A stretch of DNA of 8,748 nt from Pseudomonadota bacterium. Its GTDB lineage: Bacteria > Myxococcota_A > UBA796 > SXON01. Every line of letters starts with the position of its first letter. Position 1 is the stretch's first letter. Shown here piece by piece: positions 1 to 6,412 of this stretch. The stretch spans positions 1 through 8,748 of the forward strand of contig SXOM01000672.1 of NCBI GenBank assembly GCA_005776735.1. The letters are read 5' to 3'. The translations under genes were made by a program, and so were the position numbers. The notes beneath the pieces are model-generated. The model worked only from the letters and a program-made list of their open reading frames with translations. It had not been told where the DNA came from and did not search any database.

Positions 1-19
1 GGCCGAGGCGGGCGCGCGA

Positions 20-73
20 CGCGCGGCGGCCGGCGGCTCCGGCCGCCTTCGGGACGGTCGCGGGCCGCCGCCC
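20..73. repeat. Intergenic direct repeat, copy A
   Basis: A 54-nt stretch upstream of the aminotransferase that aligns without gaps to 2603-2656 with 6 mismatches. Positions 47-73 (starting CTTCGGGACGG, ending GCCGCCGCCC) are identical over 27 nt to 2630-2656. It runs into a perfect palindrome, CCCGATCGGG (71-80). Confidence 0.75.
25..47. terminator. Hairpin upstream of the aminotransferase
   Basis: A perfect 9-bp stem (GGCGGCCGG at 25-33 with CCGGCCGCC at 39-47) and a 5-nt loop, followed by TTC but no T-tract. It could end transcription of a gene beyond the left edge. In DNA this GC-rich, function is uncertain. The left arm lies in repeat copy A, but the stem is not preserved in copy B. Confidence 0.35.
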
Positions 74-89
74 GATCGGGGCTGGCGCC

Positions 90-110
90 GGGATACGACC
101 GTCGCGGAGG
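90..110 (+). promoter_or_regulatory. Candidate -10-like motif and strong SD of the aminotransferase gene
   Basis: GGGATAC at 90-96 is an AT-containing patch in an otherwise G/C-only leader, and GGAGG at 106-110 is a consensus Shine-Dalgarno. The same GGGATA core precedes dpgA, murJ and the SinR/Cas2-like gene. No convincing -35 was found. Confidence 0.35.
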
Positions 111-115
111 CTGCC

Positions 116-1468
116 ATGCCCGCGATCCGCCTGGTCACCGAGGTCCCCGGCCCGCAGAGCCGCGCGTTGGTCGCGCGGCGGGAGGCGGCGATGCCATCCG
201 GGGCGGCCAAGCTCACCCCGCTCGGCGTCGCGCACGCGCACGGCGCCACCGTCACCGACCTCGACGGGAACACCTTCCTCGACTTCGCCGGCGGCATCGG
301 CATGCTCGCGGTCGGCCACACGCCCGACAACGTGGTGGCCGCGGTACAGAAGCAGGCGGGTGAGCTGCTCAACCAGTGCGCGATCGTCGCGACCCACGAA
401 GCGGCGGTCGAGCTGGCGGAGCGGCTCAACCGGCTCGCGCCCGGGACCGCGCCCAAGCGGACCGCGCTGATGAACAGCGGGGCCGAAGCGCTGGAGACCG
501 CGGTCCACATCAGCCGGGCCTACACGCGGCGGCAGGGCATCGTGGTCTTCGAAGGCAGCTACCACGGGCGTACCAACCTGACGCTGGCGATGACCTCGAA
601 GTTCAACCTGTTCAAGAAGGGTTTCGGCCCGTTCGCGCCCGAGGTGTACCGGCTGCCGTTCCCGGGGCTGTACCGGCGCCCCGCCGGCCTGGACGAAGCG
701 GAGTGGGTGGCGTGGCACTGCGCCCAGCTCGACCACGCGTTCACCGCCTACGTCGACCCCTCGCACGTCGCGGCGGTGGTGATCGAGCCGGTGCAGGGCG
801 AAGGTGGGTTTCTCCCGGCGCCGGCCGCCTGGTTGCAGAAGCTGCGGGCGCTCTGCGATCAGCACGGGATGTTGCTCGTCGCCGACGAGGTGCAGTGCGG
901 CATGGGGCGCACCGGCAAGTTGTGGGCGTGCGACCACAGCGGCGTGGTGCCCGACCTCCTCACCACCGCCAAGTCGCTCGGCGCGGGGCTGCCCATCTCC
1001 GCGATCGTCGGCCGCGCCGAGGTGATGGACGCGCCCCACCCCGGCGGCCTGGGCGGCACCTACTCGGGGAGCCCGCTGGCGTGCGCCGCGGCGGTGGCCG
1101 CGGTCGACACCATCGCCACCCCCGGCTTCCTCGCCCGCGCGGTCGCGCTGGGCGAGCGGATGCATGGCCGGCTCCTCGCCTTGCAGGCCCGGTTCCCGCG
1201 GCTGGTCGGCGACGTCCGCGGCCTGGGGCCGATGCTCGCGATCGAGCTCGTGAAGGACCCCACCACGCGTGAACCGTGGTTGGAAGCCACCCAGGCCGTC
1301 AACGCGGCCACGCTGCAGCGCGGCCTCATCACGATCCGCGCGGGGCTGTACAGCAACTGTGTGCGCCTGCTCCCGCCGCTCACGATGACCGACGCCGAGG
1401 TGGACGAAGCGATGGACGTGCTCGACGCTTCGGTGGCCGAGGTCGCCGCGCGCCTGGGCGCGGCGTGA
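116..1468 (+). CDS. Class III PLP-dependent aminotransferase, GabT-like
   Basis: A fold-type I, class III (omega) aminotransferase of 450 aa, close to the usual length, expected to be cytosolic. Visible signatures are the cofactor loop NSGAEA (120-125), SYHG (148-151), EPVQGEGG (224-231), the PLP-pyridine aspartate in ADEVQ (D257), the Schiff-base lysine in TTAKSLGAG (K286), and GGTYSG (313-318). R417 in NCVRLLPPLT sits where GabT enzymes bind the substrate carboxylate. This suggests an omega-amino acid such as GABA, or a similar amine, as donor with 2-oxoglutarate as acceptor. The start is well set: GGAGG at 106-110 lies 5 nt before the ATG. The stop codon overlaps the GTG of the next gene by 4 nt, so the two are probably translationally coupled. 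Class III membership is certain. The exact substrate is not, since ornithine, beta-alanine, putrescine and diamine aminotransferases share these motifs. Confidence 0.93.
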   Translation: MPAIRLVTEVPGPQSRALVARREAAMPSGAAKLTPLGVAHAHGATVTDLDGNTFLDFAGGIGMLAVGHTPDNVVAAVQKQAGELLNQCAIVATHEAAVELAERLNRLAPGTAPKRTALMNSGAEALETAVHISRAYTRRQGIVVFEGSYHGRTNLTLAMTSKFNLFKKGFGPFAPEVYRLPFPGLYRRPAGLDEAEWVAWHCAQLDHAFTAYVDPSHVAAVVIEPVQGEGGFLPAPAAWLQKLRALCDQHGMLLVADEVQCGMGRTGKLWACDHSGVVPDLLTTAKSLGAGLPISAIVGRAEVMDAPHPGGLGGTYSGSPLACAAAVAAVDTIATPGFLARAVALGERMHGRLLALQARFPRLVGDVRGLGPMLAIELVKDPTTREPWLEATQAVNAATLQRGLITIRAGLYSNCVRLLPPLTMTDAEVDEAMDVLDASVAEVAARLGAA

Positions 1469-2544
1469 GCGAACGTCGCCTGCGCGTGCTGCGGCTCGAC
1501 GGAGGGGCGCGTGCCCGCGGCCGCGCCCACGGCGAGGCCCACGCCGCCGAGATCCGGGCCTACGCCGCGGAGCGGGTCGCGCTCGCGGCCGGCGGGGCCT
1601 GGGCGGGCGGCCGAAGCGCGACCGAGGCCGACGTGCTCGCGCTGGCGGCCCGGATGATGCCCGCCCACCGCGCCTACGACGCCGACCTGGTCGAGGAGAT
1701 GGAGGGCATCGCCGAGGCCGTCGGCCTGCCGGTCGAGGCGGTCCTGGTGGTCGGCGGCTTCACCGACGTCGTCGACACCGTGCGCGCGGCGGGGGGTCCG
1801 GCCATCGAAGAGGACGACTGCACCTCGGTGATCGTGCCCCCGCACCGCACACCCGGCCTGGGTGGGCTGTTCGCGCAGACGTGGGACATGCACGACTCCG
1901 CCACGCCATACGTGGTGGTCCTGGACCTGCGGCCCGACGATGCCCCGGCGGCCAAGGTGTTCTCCACGGTGGGCTGCCTGGGCCAGATCGGCGTGAACGC
2001 CGCCGGCATCACCATCGGCATCAACAACCTCGTGTGCACCGACGGACGGCTCGGTGTCACCTGGAATTTCGTCGTGCGCAAGGTATTGCGACAGACGACG
2101 CTCGAGGCGGCGGTGGCGTGTGTGCGGGAAGCGAAGCTCGCCGGCGGCCACGACTACCTGTTGATGGACGCGGCCGGGCGCGGCGTGAACCTCGAGGCCA
2201 CCGCCCGCGTGCAGGTCGAAGACTGGCTGGGCGAACGGCCCGTGGTCCACACCAACCACTGCCTGCACCCCGCGACGGTGGCGTTCGAAGCCAAGCGCGA
2301 CGCGGGGCTGCTCGCCAGCTCGCGGGACCGGCTCGCGACCGCCGAGCGCCTGCTCGCCGACGGCCCGGTCGACGTGGCGCGGCTCCAGGCGCTGCTCGCC
2401 GAGGGCACGTGCATCTGCCGGCACGGCGAAGCCCCCGCGCACATCGAGACCAGCGGGGCGCTCGTGGTGCGCCCGTCCACGCGCGAGCTGTGGGCCACGT
2501 GGGGGCCGCCGGACGGCGCCCCGTGGGAGCGCTTCGAGGTGTAG
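1465..2544 (+). CDS. C45-family Ntn hydrolase (penicillin acyltransferase-like)
   Basis: A 359-aa protein of the C45 family (acyl-CoA:6-aminopenicillanate acyltransferase-like). Family members are N-terminal nucleophile enzymes that self-cleave and then hydrolyse or form amide bonds. The likely nucleophile is C119 in EEDDCTS; cleavage before it would give chains of about 118 and 241 aa. Supporting family motifs are FAQTWDMH (137-144), the glycine-rich GQIGVNAAGITIGINN stretch (173-188), and HTNH (262-265). The residue before the cysteine is Asp, whereas the fungal enzyme has Gly, so autoproteolysis here is inferred. The open frame extends upstream to an ATG at 1276, but residues before 1465 are out-of-frame aminotransferase sequence. 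The GTG at 1465, inside GTGA, gives a normal C45 N-terminus and a 4-nt overlap with the preceding stop. No signal peptide is seen. The substrate is unknown; the upstream aminotransferase suggests an N-acylated amine or amino acid. Confidence 0.88.
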   Translation: MSERRLRVLRLDGGARARGRAHGEAHAAEIRAYAAERVALAAGGAWAGGRSATEADVLALAARMMPAHRAYDADLVEEMEGIAEAVGLPVEAVLVVGGFTDVVDTVRAAGGPAIEEDDCTSVIVPPHRTPGLGGLFAQTWDMHDSATPYVVVLDLRPDDAPAAKVFSTVGCLGQIGVNAAGITIGINNLVCTDGRLGVTWNFVVRKVLRQTTLEAAVACVREAKLAGGHDYLLMDAAGRGVNLEATARVQVEDWLGERPVVHTNHCLHPATVAFEAKRDAGLLASSRDRLATAERLLADGPVDVARLQALLAEGTCICRHGEAPAHIETSGALVVRPSTRELWATWGPPDGAPWERFEV

Positions 2545-2667
2545 GCCGGGCGAGCGCGCCGCGGCGCCGTCGGACCGCGCTTCGCGAGGGTGCGTGCCAC
2601 CCCGCGCGGCGGCCACCCGCCCCAGCCGACTTCGGGACGGTCGCGGGCCGCCGCCCCGAGCGCTCGG
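2545..2667. terminator. Convergent intergenic region, probable bidirectional termination zone
   Basis: The 123 nt between the C45 stop and the GNAT stop. It contains the palindrome GCGCCGCGGCGC (2556-2567) just after the C45 gene, repeat copy B (2603-2656), and the palindrome CCGAGCGCTCGG (2656-2667) just after the GNAT gene. Two operons meet here, so stem-loops on each side are plausible terminators. No U-tract is present. Confidence 0.4.
2603..2656. repeat. Intergenic direct repeat, copy B
   Basis: Second copy of the 54-nt repeat, in the convergent gap between the C45 gene and the GNAT gene, in the same orientation as copy A. It runs into a different perfect palindrome, CCGAGCGCTCGG (2656-2667), which directly abuts the GNAT stop codon at 2668. 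Confidence 0.75.
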
Positions 2668-3372
2668 CTACACCGCCGGGTGGCGGCTCGTGGGCTGCAC
2701 CCGGGGGTGGCCGGACAACGGCATCACGTAGGTGACCATGTCCTTGCCGTAGAAGCGGAACCGGTGACGGTCGGCAAATCCCCAGCTCTGAAGCTGGCGG
2801 TTGGCGCCTTCGTTGCCGACCTCGGTGGTGATCTTGACCGCGGCGTGCCCGCGGGCGCACAGCTCGTCGAAGAACACCTTGTTGATGTGACCCGAGACGC
2901 GCTTTCCGCGAAGATCAGGCTCGAACGAGCAGAAGAGGCTCTCGCCGGGCACGTCCTCGGCCCCGGAGACCCCGAAGTAGCGCGCCGTCTGGAGCAGGGT
3001 GACCGCCACGCCCGGCCGGCGGAGGACCCCGACGGCCGCCGCGGGGGCCAAGAAGACGGTGCGGTGGCGGAGGATGTGCCGGTACATCTTCGCGGTGTCG
3101 GTGCTGCCCGCGAGGAACCCGCGCACGTCGCCGTCTTCGACGTAGACGAAGCCCAAGAACCACGGGCAGTCGACCAACGCCTGGTAGAGCTGCTGAAGGA
3201 ACGGGAGGCCGAGCTTGGCCCACAGGCTGTTTCCCATCGCCGCATGGTGCAGCTCGGCCACGCGCCGCGCGTCGCGGAACTGCATGGGCCGGATGGCGGC
3301 GAGCACGTCGGCGTCGACGGGGAAGGGGCGCAGCGCCGAGAGCTCGGGCGCGCCCGCGGGGGGGGCGCTCAC
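2668..3372 (-). CDS. GNAT-family acyltransferase at the end of the dpg-like operon
   Basis: A 234-aa protein of the Gcn5-related N-acetyltransferase superfamily, which moves acyl groups from acyl-CoA to amines. The domain starts near residue 27 (AIRPMQFRDA). The central strand leads to EPDLRGKRVSGHI (151-163), the acyl-CoA pyrophosphate loop. Motif B is NEGANRQLQSWGF (187-199), with the usual Asn-Ala-aromatic-Gly-Phe pattern. The loop is unusual: R158 and S160 stand where most members have Gly. A roughly 25-residue leader and a hydrophobic segment (107-127) are also present. The start is GTG at 3372, which overlaps the crotonase stop by 4 nt (GTGA). A longer upstream reading is only crotonase in another frame. 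Last gene of the three-gene operon. It could load the DpgA product, or plain acetyl-CoA, onto an amine. The acceptor cannot be read from the sequence. Confidence 0.85.
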   Translation of the reverse strand: MSAPPAGAPELSALRPFPVDADVLAAIRPMQFRDARRVAELHHAAMGNSLWAKLGLPFLQQLYQALVDCPWFLGFVYVEDGDVRGFLAGSTDTAKMYRHILRHRTVFLAPAAAVGVLRRPGVAVTLLQTARYFGVSGAEDVPGESLFCSFEPDLRGKRVSGHINKVFFDELCARGHAAVKITTEVGNEGANRQLQSWGFADRHRFRFYGKDMVTYVMPLSGHPRVQPTSRHPAV

Positions 3373-4088
3373 GTCTTCTTGCGCTCGGCGCGCAGCGTGT
3401 CCAGGAACGCGGTCTGGCTGATGGCGCGGTGCTGCGCCGCGAGGAAGTTGCCGAGGGCGTCTTCGCCCTGGGTGCCGTAGCTCTCGTTGAGGAGGCGACG
3501 CGCCAGGGTGAACGCGACGGTGTGCATCGCCCCGAAGCTCGCGAGCGTGCTCGCCAACGCCGCGTCGAGGTCGAGGGCGACCGCGTCGACGAGGCCGAGG
3601 CGCTGGGCCTCCTCGGCGCCGAGCACCGTCCCGGTCATCACGATGCGCTTGGCGTGCCCCAGGCCGACGTACTTGGCCAACCGGAAGGTGGCCATCCCGG
3701 GCAGGAAGCCGAGCCGAACCTCGGGGAGTTGGAAGGTCGCCGTCGGCACGCAGATGCGCTGGTCGCACACCATCGTGAGCTGGAACCCGCCGCCGACACA
3801 CGGTCCGTCGATGAGCGCGACGGTGACCTTGTCGAGCGCCTCGAGCCGGTTGACCAACTTCTCCCACTTGTTGAAGCCATGGATGTCCATCGCTTCGCGA
3901 GGATCGAAGTCCAGGAAGTCGATCCCCTCGCTGTGGCCGCGAATCACCAGCGCCTTGGCCTTGGACACGTCCTCCAGGTGGTCGAGCACCCGCTCGAGCT
4001 CGCGGATCTGCTTGACGTTGATGCGCGAACGTTTGAGCGTGAGCAGCGCGAGGTCGCCACGTTCGTCGAAGGAGAGGGTCTCGTACAC
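3369..4088 (-). CDS. dpgB: Crotonase/enoyl-CoA hydratase-fold protein, DpgB-like
   Basis: A 239-aa crotonase-fold protein. The oxyanion-hole glycines lie in DGPCVGGGFQL (94-104), and LPEVRLGFLPGMA (121-133) follows. The segment FNKWEKLVNRLEAL (72-85) and the PGMA-x-x-RLA stretch resemble DpgB, which helps DpgA in 3,5-dihydroxyphenylacetyl-CoA formation, more than ordinary fatty-acid hydratases. Of the two catalytic glutamates of classical enoyl-CoA hydratase, the first is replaced by Q103 (GGGFQL instead of GGGCEL) while the second is kept as E123. This argues against simple beta-oxidation. The start is GTG at 4088. Its Shine-Dalgarno TAGGAG includes the dpgA stop codon, 5 nt upstream of the GTG. 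The stop overlaps the GNAT start. The dpgB assignment rests on recalled family patterns plus its place next to dpgA. A DpgD-like or general crotonase remains possible. Confidence 0.8.
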   Translation of the reverse strand: MYETLSFDERGDLALLTLKRSRINVKQIRELERVLDHLEDVSKAKALVIRGHSEGIDFLDFDPREAMDIHGFNKWEKLVNRLEALDKVTVALIDGPCVGGGFQLTMVCDQRICVPTATFQLPEVRLGFLPGMATFRLAKYVGLGHAKRIVMTGTVLGAEEAQRLGLVDAVALDLDAALASTLASFGAMHTVAFTLARRLLNESYGTQGEDALGNFLAAQHRAISQTAFLDTLRAERKKT

Positions 4089-4096
4089 GGGGACTC

Positions 4097-5158
4097 CTAC
4101 CAGCGGATGAGCGCCGTCTCGATGGTCGAGCCCGGTCCCATGGTCATGAGGATGCCGTAGTCACCACGGCGGACGCGCCCTTCCTGCAGGAGGCGGGCGT
4201 AGGAGAACAAGAAGCTGCCGGACGACAGGTTGCCGTAGTCGCGCAGCACCGAGTGGGTGTGGCGCACGTCGTAGTCGGTGAGGCCCACGTTGTACTTGAT
4301 CGCGTCGACCACCTTCTTGCCGCCGGAGTGCACGATCCAGTGCGAGATGTGGCGGCGGCGCAGTCCGAACTTCGCGAGCAGGCGGCCCACCGGCTTCTCG
4401 GCGTTGGCGCCCACGACGTACGGGATGTCGCGATCGAGGAAAAAGCTGTACTTGCCCTGCTCCTCGTCCCAGTCGAAGCGCATAGCGTCCATCGCCGGGG
4501 GGATGATGTGGGAGTCGAACCCCAGGATCTTCGGGGCGAAGGCGCGCTCGTCCTGCTCGGAGGCCCGCACCAGCACCGCGGCCACCCCGTCGCCGAAGAG
4601 GGAGTTGACGATGGCGGTGCGCATGGACCCGTCGAACACGTAGGCGGCGGAGCAGATCTCGTTGCAGACCATCAGCGCGTTGCGGCCGGGGTTGGCCATC
4701 GCCCAGGCCGACACGGGGTTGAGCCCGTTGAGGCCCGCGTTGCAGCCCATCCCCACGATGTCGACGCGCGAGCAGTCCTCACGGAAGCCCATGGTCTTGA
4801 TGAGGATGGCGCTGACGCCCGGCGTGAGCCACCCGGTGCTGGTGATGCAGCAGAGGTAGTCGATGTCCTTGACCGTGAGCCCCATGGGGCCCAAGCAGGC
4901 CTGCACCGCGCTCGGCGCGACCTCGATCGTGCCGCGGCGGTGTTTGCGCAGCAGGTCGCCCTGCGTCTCCTCCTCGGGGCCGCCTTCGGGCTTGCCCGGG
5001 GGGAGGTACAGGTGCCGCGACCGGATGTGGGAGCTCGTGAACAACGAGGTGATCTTCGGGTCGGTGACCTTGAACCGGTCGAGCAGCTCCTGCTGGGACC
5101 ACCGCTCCGGCGGGTTGGCCGTGCCGACGGAGAGGATGCGGGGCCGCAGGTCGAGCAT
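4097..5158 (-). CDS. dpgA: Type III polyketide synthase, DpgA (3,5-dihydroxyphenylacetyl-CoA synthase)
   Basis: A 353-aa chalcone-synthase-fold enzyme. The catalytic triad is C139 (IVGMGCNAGLN), H277 (WIVHSGGKK) and N310 (DYGNLSSGS). The His-Asn spacing of 33 equals that of chalcone synthase. DpgA-specific stretches are evident: TQGDLLRKH near 66-73, SRVDIVGMGCNAGLN (130-144), IPYVVGANAE (245-254), VRHTHSVLRDYGN (298-310) and LMTMGPGSTIETAL (337-350). Known DpgA enzymes condense four malonyl-CoA into 3,5-dihydroxyphenylacetyl-CoA, the precursor of dihydroxyphenylglycine in vancomycin-type antibiotics and of related starter units. The ATG at 5158 gives a full N-terminus (RILSVGTANPPERW). Only a GAAGG 1 nt before the ATG resembles a ribosome site, so the message may be leaderless. 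First gene of the operon; the crotonase follows after 8 nt. Length and motifs are intact. Confidence 0.93.
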   Translation of the reverse strand: MLDLRPRILSVGTANPPERWSQQELLDRFKVTDPKITSLFTSSHIRSRHLYLPPGKPEGGPEEETQGDLLRKHRRGTIEVAPSAVQACLGPMGLTVKDIDYLCCITSTGWLTPGVSAILIKTMGFREDCSRVDIVGMGCNAGLNGLNPVSAWAMANPGRNALMVCNEICSAAYVFDGSMRTAIVNSLFGDGVAAVLVRASEQDERAFAPKILGFDSHIIPPAMDAMRFDWDEEQGKYSFFLDRDIPYVVGANAEKPVGRLLAKFGLRRRHISHWIVHSGGKKVVDAIKYNVGLTDYDVRHTHSVLRDYGNLSSGSFLFSYARLLQEGRVRRGDYGILMTMGPGSTIETALIRW

Positions 5159-5269
5159 GCCTTCGCAGTGTATCCCCGCGCGCCCGGCTCCGGGCGCCAA
5201 CGCCCCCCGCGGTGGCCGCGGGTACGCGGCGGAGCGGCGAAGGCGGCCCGACCGGAATAGCCGGCGTCG
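5159..5269. promoter_or_regulatory. Divergent control region between dpgA and the ABC1 kinase
   Basis: This 111-nt spacer holds a GGGATACACT stretch on the minus strand (5176-5167), a candidate -10 for dpgA. Two adjacent inverted repeats follow: 8-bp arms at 5180-5187/5190-5197 with a 2-nt centre, and 7-bp arms CCCGCGG/CCGCGGG at 5206-5212/5216-5222 with a 3-nt centre. Placed just upstream of the candidate -10, they could be operators. GC-rich DNA makes chance palindromes common. Confidence 0.35.
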
Positions 5270-6412
5270 GTGATTCCTCGGGGCCGACTCCGCCGCGCTG
5301 CGCGCATGGTCACCGGCTCCCTCGGTGCCGATCGCGCCGTCGCCACGCTCGGGCAGCTCAAGGGTGGCGCGCAGAAGCTGGGGCAGATGCTCGCGCTGGT
5401 CAGCGACGGCCTGCCGCCCGAGTTGGGGCAACGGTTCGGGCGTCTCTTCGCCGAAGCCGAGCCCCGCCCGTTCGACGAGCTGCGGGCGCAGGTGCCGGAG
5501 TGTGTCTACGAGATCGAGCCGGTCCCGTTCGCGGCCGCGTCGCTCGGGCAGGTGCACCGGGCCCGGTGGCTGGCCGACGGGCGGCCCGTCGCGGTCAAGC
5601 TCCTGTACCCGGGCATCGCCGACGCGCTGCGCGCCGACCTCGACAACCTCGACACCGCCGCGCTCCCGGCGCGCCTGGTCGGCGGCGCGGCGGTCATGTT
5701 GTCGGGGCTGCGGGAGTCGCTCCTGGCCGAGCTCGACCTGCGGCGCGAAGCGGCGCACGCGCAGACGATCGCCGCTGCGCTCGCCCCGTGGCCGCGCCTG
5801 CGCGTGGCCACCGCCCTGTACGCCGACGAACGCGCGCTGGTCAGCCCGCTCCTCGAGGGCCCGCCGCTCCACCGCGTGATGGCCCCCGACGGGCCCGGCC
5901 CCGCCAACCCGCTCCAGGTGGCCGACGACGTGGTGGCGGCGATCTGCGGGCCGGTGTTCAGCCGCCACGTGGTCAACGGCGACGCCCACCCCGGCAACCT
6001 CCTGCTCTTGCCCGACGGCCTGGGTGTGGTCGACTTCGGTGCGGTCGCGCCGGTGCCGGACGTGCCGGGGCTCGAGGCCACGCTCGATCGCCTCCTCGCG
6101 GGCGATCGCCGCGGCGCGCTCGCCGGGCTGGGCATCCGGGCCGCGGCGCTCGAGGCCGAGTTGCAGCCGCTCCTCGGCCCGCTCTCCCCGGGGGCGTGGG
6201 ACTTCGGACACGACACGCTCATGGCCGACCTCGGCGAGGTCAAGCGCCGCAACGCGTTCGCCCTGCGCGAGGTCCCGTTCGCCGCCGACCGGCTGCCGCT
6301 GGTGCGCGCGACGCTCGGCCTCCACCACACGCTTCGGCGCCTCGGGGTGTGCTACCCGCTGGGCGAGTCGCTCGGTCGCCTGCGCGCCGACGCGCGTACC
6401 CACTCCAGGTAG
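5270..6412 (+). CDS. ABC1/UbiB (ADCK/COQ8)-type atypical kinase, short form
   Basis: A 380-aa member of the ABC1/UbiB atypical kinase family, whose members support quinone biosynthesis or act as ATPases on lipid-bound partners. All hallmark motifs are visible: KLGQ (KxGQ, 36-39), the alanine-rich loop AAASLGQVH (88-96) that replaces the protein-kinase glycine loop, the ATP lysine in VAVK (K110), E-x-D (E154, D156), the catalytic loop NGDAHPGN (236-243) with D238, and the metal-binding DFG (255-257). It ends soon after the kinase domain and lacks the C-terminal membrane helices of proteobacterial UbiB (about 540 aa). An in-frame TAG at 5258-5260 limits the start to GTG 5270 or ATG 5306. The GTG keeps the basic N-terminal RGRLRRAAR segment and is preferred, although no clear Shine-Dalgarno is seen. 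Divergent from dpgA by 111 nt. The specific client is unknown. Confidence 0.88.
   Translation: MIPRGRLRRAARMVTGSLGADRAVATLGQLKGGAQKLGQMLALVSDGLPPELGQRFGRLFAEAEPRPFDELRAQVPECVYEIEPVPFAAASLGQVHRARWLADGRPVAVKLLYPGIADALRADLDNLDTAALPARLVGGAAVMLSGLRESLLAELDLRREAAHAQTIAAALAPWPRLRVATALYADERALVSPLLEGPPLHRVMAPDGPGPANPLQVADDVVAAICGPVFSRHVVNGDAHPGNLLLLPDGLGVVDFGAVAPVPDVPGLEATLDRLLAGDRRGALAGLGIRAAALEAELQPLLGPLSPGAWDFGHDTLMADLGEVKRRNAFALREVPFAADRLPLVRATLGLHHTLRRLGVCYPLGESLGRLRADARTHSR

Noticed and set aside
1..115. Open reading in frame with the aminotransferase back to the window edge
   Set aside because: The consensus SD 5 nt before ATG 116 and a normal GabT N-terminus make an upstream start unlikely; the stretch also holds the repeat and a hairpin.
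1060..2616. A long minus-strand open frame opposite the aminotransferase and C45 genes
   Set aside because: Its composition is low-complexity Arg/Gly/His/Val, it has no recognisable motif, and it is fully antisense to two genes with clear catalytic signatures.
4976..4996. A short match to GGCCGCCTTCGGG of repeat copy A inside dpgA
   Set aside because: It is only 13 nt, lies in conserved coding sequence and is expected by chance in GC-rich DNA.
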